DNA from: Microbulbifer litoralis
GTDB lineage: Bacteria; Pseudomonadota; Gammaproteobacteria; Pseudomonadales; Cellvibrionaceae
Assembly: GCF_023634065.1 (NCBI RefSeq)
Contig: NZ_JALKCV010000002.1
Span: forward strand, 434,001 to 498,000
DNA: 64,000 bases
Direction of reading: 5' to 3'
Below, one piece after another: positions 61,048 to 64,000 of the stretch. The position numbers and the translations under genes were made by a program. The first letter of the stretch is position 1. Each line of letters begins with the position of its first letter. The notes below the pieces were generated by a model. It was not told where the DNA came from, did not search any database, and saw nothing but the letters and a program-made list of their open reading frames with translations.

Positions 61048-64000
61048 CTACTGGAACAGCTGCAGAATTTCCTCACCACTCAGTTTCGACAGCGCCGCGC
61101 CCTCGCCGGTGAGCAGCGCGTCGGCCAGCGACTGCTTGTGTTGCTGCAGTTCCTGGATGCGCTCCTCGATGGTGCCCTCCGCAATCAGCTTGTAGACGAA
61201 CACCGGTTTCTGTTGGCCGATGCGGTGGGCGCGGTCGGTGGCCTGGTTTTCCGCCGCCGGGTTCCACCAGGGATCGTAGTGGATCACGGTGTCCGCTTCG
61301 GTCAGGTTGAGGCCAAAACCACCGGCCTTGAGGCTGATCAGGAACAGCGGCACCTCGCCGCCCTGGAAAGCATCGATGGCCGCCTGGCGCTTGCGGGTGC
61401 GGCCGGTGAGCTTGCTGTAGGCGACCCCGCGTTTTTTCAGTTCGCCCTCGACGATCGACAGCATGCTGGTGAACTGCGAGAACAGCAGTATCCTGCGCCC
61501 CTCCGCCAGCATTTCCTCGAGCATTTCCAGCAGCGCCTCCAGCTTGGCCGACTGCTTTACTTTGGTTGCGCTGGGGATTTTCACCAGCGACGGATCGCAG
61601 CAGATCTGGCGCAGCTTCAGCAGCGCGTCCAGCACCTGGATATGGCTTTTGGCCAGGCCCTTGCGGTCCAGCAGCTGGCGCACCTCCTTCTCCATGCTGG
61701 CGCGCACCGACTGGTAGAGTTTCTGCTGCCGGTCGCCGAGGGTCACCGCCTGCACGATTTCGGTTTTCGGCGGAAGCTCTTTCGCCACCTGTTCCTTGGT
61801 GCGGCGCAGCATGAAGGGCGCGGTGCGGTTGCGCAGTTGCCGCTGGCGGGACTCGTCGCCTTCCTTTTCGATCGGGTTGCGGTACAGGCGGTTGAACGAC
61901 TTCTGGCCGCCCAGCAGGCCGGGCATCAGGAAATCGAACTGGGCCCAGAATTCCCCCAGGTGGTTTTCCAGCGGCGTGCCGGTCAGGCACAGGCGCTGTG
62001 TGGTTTCGTAGTCACGCAGTGCCTGGGAGACTTTGGCGCGGGGGTTCTTGATCGCCTGGGCCTCGTCCAGCACCAGCAGGCTGAACGGGTGCGGGCCCAG
62101 TATGTCCGCATCCCGCTGCGCCAGCGCATAGCTGGTGATGACCAGGTCGTAGTCGCCGAGGGCCTCCAGCACGCTGTCCCGGCCCTGGCCGTGGCTGATG
62201 GCGGCGTTGAGTCGTGGGGTGAATTTCTGTGCTTCGTGCAGCCAGTTGCCCAGCAGGCTGGTGGGGGCGATGATCAGCGCCGCCTCGGGCAGTTTGCCAC
62301 GCTGTTTCAGGTACAGGATAAACGCCAGTGTCTGCAGGGTCTTGCCCAGGCCCATATCGTCGGCGAGGATGCCGCTGAAGCGAAAGCGGTGCAGGAAGGC
62401 GAGCCAGTCGAGTCCCTCCTGCTGGTAGCTGCGCAGTTCGGCGCGCAGACCGCGCGGCGGCTTCACCGCCTCGATGCGGTCGAGTTCTTTGAGCTGGCGG
62501 GCCAGGGCGCGGCGCTTCTTACCGCCGTGCCACTGGAAGCGGCTGTTGTCCAGTTCGTCTTCGAGCTGGGTCAGTGGTGCCAGGTTGTGGCGGTGCAGTT
62601 TCAGGTGCCCGCTGTCGTCCAGTTGCGGTTCTTCGTGCAGCTCGATCAGCGTCTCCAGCACCGGTTCTATCCAGTCGCGCGGGATGCTTAGCCACTGGTC
62701 CGGTCCCGTCTGTACGATCAGGCCGTTTTCCGGCAGCTGGTCGCCGTATTCGAGTGCGCGCGCCAGCAGCGGCAGCAATTCCAGCTGGCGATCGCCGAAA
62801 TTGACCTGGATGCCGAGGCTGTCGCCGCTCAGGTCGCCGGACAGGCTGTCGGCGCCGATGACATCCAGCTGGAAGTCGGGATCCTTTTCGATGCGCCAGC
62901 CGCGCTCGCGCAATGGTTCGGCGTCCACGTCGAGGAATTCCGTCCAGCGCAGCGGCGACGGCATGGTGTCGGTGTCGGGCAGCAGGAAGCCCACATCGCC
63001 GACGTCCGGGGACAGGCGATAGCCGGTGAAGCCGAGCGCTTCCAGGCTGTCGATGGCGTCGTGCTCGAAATCCCCGGCCCGGGTCAGCAGCAACTGGCTG
63101 CCGTCGGTATCCAGTATCTGTTTGTCCTTGGGCGGGAAGGCACGGATTTCATGGCCGTCGTAGACGAAATAGAGCGCTGCGTAGCGGCAGTCGAGCGCCT
63201 CCCGGTAGCCCAGTCGCAACAGCGGTGTCGGTTCTCCGCCGATACTGGCAAGGTTTTCCAGCGGCAGCGGCAGTGTGTCGACCGGCAGTTGCTCGGCCAG
63301 CAGCTGCGCGGTGTCCAGCCGGGCGTCGGCGGGCACCGGGGGCATTTCCCGCAGCAGCAGTATCTGTTCGGTGGACAGCGGTGTGTCGATGGGGCCGCAG
63401 AGACCGGTGTCGATCTCCAGGTAGTGGGGCGGTTCGGTGACGGCCAGCAGCCAGTCGCCGTCGCAGTCCGCCAGTGTCACCTGCAGCTGTGTCTGGCCGT
63501 CGTTCTCATCCCAGGTGTAGGCGAGCGACCGCTGTTCGCCGGCTGTCGCCGGTCTGCCACTCGCGGGCAGCATGGCGCGGCCGGTGTCGAGGATCTCTGC
63601 CAGTGCCATGGCGCCGCGGCGGCGCTCGGGGGTAAACAGCCAGTCGGCATTGCCGCTGTCGGCAAGCAGTTCGACGATGGTCGCGTCTTCGGGAGTGGCG
63701 GCGCTGCTGTAGCGGTAATTCCAGGGCGCGCCCGGAATCGAGACGGGCTTGCCCCAGGTGCCGCCTTTCCTGCGCCGCACCCGCTGCATGCCGATTTCCA
63801 GCAGGCCGTCGTCGCCTTCGCCGAGCAGGTAGATGACCATTTCCCCGCGCTGCTCTGCCGCCGCCGGGGTCGGCTGGGCCGCGGCGCTGAAACGGCGCCG
63901 CCAGTTCGCCAGGGCGAGGTTGTCGTCGGCGATGCTGCCGCTCTCCAGCTGTTGCATCAGCGTCAGCAGGGCGGCGACCACGTGCTTGCAGTTGAAGCCC
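61048..64000 (-). CDS. SNF2-family DNA helicase with SWIM zinc finger (5' end beyond window)
   Basis: The frame stays open to the end of the window (984 codons visible), so the N-terminus is missing. The first residues seen, GFNCKHVVAALL, are the second half of a SWIM zinc finger (CxH). The ATPase core is near the C-terminus: Walker A in DDMGLGKTLQT, the DEAQ box (LVLDEAQAIKN), and the helicase C-terminal motif with DRAHRIGQQKPVFVYKL. It has the layout of the bacterial HepA/RapA-like SNF2 family with SWIM domain. Such proteins remodel protein-DNA complexes; the function here is unknown. No coupled gene is seen. Confidence 0.88.
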   Translation of the reverse strand, partial: GFNCKHVVAALLTLMQQLESGSIADDNLALANWRRRFSAAAQPTPAAAEQRGEMVIYLLGEGDDGLLEIGMQRVRRRKGGTWGKPVSIPGAPWNYRYSSAATPEDATIVELLADSGNADWLFTPERRRGAMALAEILDTGRAMLPASGRPATAGEQRSLAYTWDENDGQTQLQVTLADCDGDWLLAVTEPPHYLEIDTGLCGPIDTPLSTEQILLLREMPPVPADARLDTAQLLAEQLPVDTLPLPLENLASIGGEPTPLLRLGYREALDCRYAALYFVYDGHEIRAFPPKDKQILDTDGSQLLLTRAGDFEHDAIDSLEALGFTGYRLSPDVGDVGFLLPDTDTMPSPLRWTEFLDVDAEPLRERGWRIEKDPDFQLDVIGADSLSGDLSGDSLGIQVNFGDRQLELLPLLARALEYGDQLPENGLIVQTGPDQWLSIPRDWIEPVLETLIELHEEPQLDDSGHLKLHRHNLAPLTQLEDELDNSRFQWHGGKKRRALARQLKELDRIEAVKPPRGLRAELRSYQQEGLDWLAFLHRFRFSGILADDMGLGKTLQTLAFILYLKQRGKLPEAALIIAPTSLLGNWLHEAQKFTPRLNAAISHGQGRDSVLEALGDYDLVITSYALAQRDADILGPHPFSLLVLDEAQAIKNPRAKVSQALRDYETTQRLCLTGTPLENHLGEFWAQFDFLMPGLLGGQKSFNRLYRNPIEKEGDESRQRQLRNRTAPFMLRRTKEQVAKELPPKTEIVQAVTLGDRQQKLYQSVRASMEKEVRQLLDRKGLAKSHIQVLDALLKLRQICCDPSLVKIPSATKVKQSAKLEALLEMLEEMLAEGRRILLFSQFTSMLSIVEGELKKRGVAYSKLTGRTRKRQAAIDAFQGGEVPLFLISLKAGGFGLNLTEADTVIHYDPWWNPAAENQATDRAHRIGQQKPVFVYKLIAEGTIEERIQELQQHKQSLADALLTGEGAALSKLSGEEILQLFQ

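Noticed and set aside
58868-62691. Long plus-strand frames (640 and 588 codons)
   Set aside because: Antisense to the esterase and to the SNF2 helicase.

Overview
The window reads as a contiguous piece of the chromosome of a marine, polysaccharide-degrading gammaproteobacterium. Base composition is GC-rich. Gene content and order resemble the Cellvibrionales (Microbulbifer, Saccharophagus and relatives): a secreted multidomain GH18 chitinase, a GH20 hexosaminidase lipoprotein, a NagX-type inner-membrane acetyltransferase, a TonB-dependent receptor, a Ser/Gly linker in a secreted esterase, and Pseudomonas-like gene orders such as lptFG / pepA-holC-hyp-valS and queA-tgt-secD-secF. The genus is an inference; no rRNA is present.

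Layout. 1-609: 3' end of an unrecognised gene. 795-3980: a three-gene ScsB/DsbD-like envelope thiol-reduction operon. 4104-4919: MBL-fold hydrolase. 5193-6982: divergent Bcr/CflA transporter and MarR regulator with two visible operator palindromes. 7091-15882: chitin/glycan locus (nagX, a GH16-like lipoprotein, chitinase, TonB-dependent receptor). 15989-16447: ferritin-like small protein. 16524-31841: complete complex I operon nuoABCDEFGHIJKLMN on the minus strand, with fused nuoCD and a palindromic element inserted between nuoF and nuoG. 32296-38148: valS, a Pro/Gln-rich hypothetical, holC and pepA, divergent from lptFG (38433-40609). 40654-41691: RDD protein and a small exported protein. 42189-44909: GH20 hexosaminidase. 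44932-49638: two methyltransferases, a GMC oxidoreductase, tadA, a K+-channel-like protein and a YbaY-type lipoprotein. 49780-52117: second Bcr/CflA transporter and an AT-richer acyltransferase. 52267-52353: tRNA-Leu(CAA). 52484-57948: queA, tgt, secD, secF, with no yajC in its usual place. 58016-64000: two small proteins, a MITE-like insertion inside a terminator, a secreted PHB-depolymerase-type esterase and a truncated SNF2/SWIM helicase.

How it fits together. The chitinase, GH16-like lipoprotein, TonB receptor and hexosaminidase would degrade and import chitin-type glycans, and NagX is a GlcNAc-pathway acetyltransferase homologue. The chitinase and the hexosaminidase lie about 29 kb apart but share an 18-of-21-base palindromic box at their promoters, which suggests one regulator for both.

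The intergenic DNA carries a family of GC-rich palindromes (four good copies), two arrays of the heptamer GAGTCCC (15 and 5 units), other inverted repeats and one small IS-derived element. I found no prophage, CRISPR array, transposase gene or defence system. I do not see a clear-cut undescribed multi-gene system. The strongest leads are the shared chitin operator, the MITE in a terminator loop, the insertion inside the nuo operon, and the ScsB-redoxin-TlpA trio.
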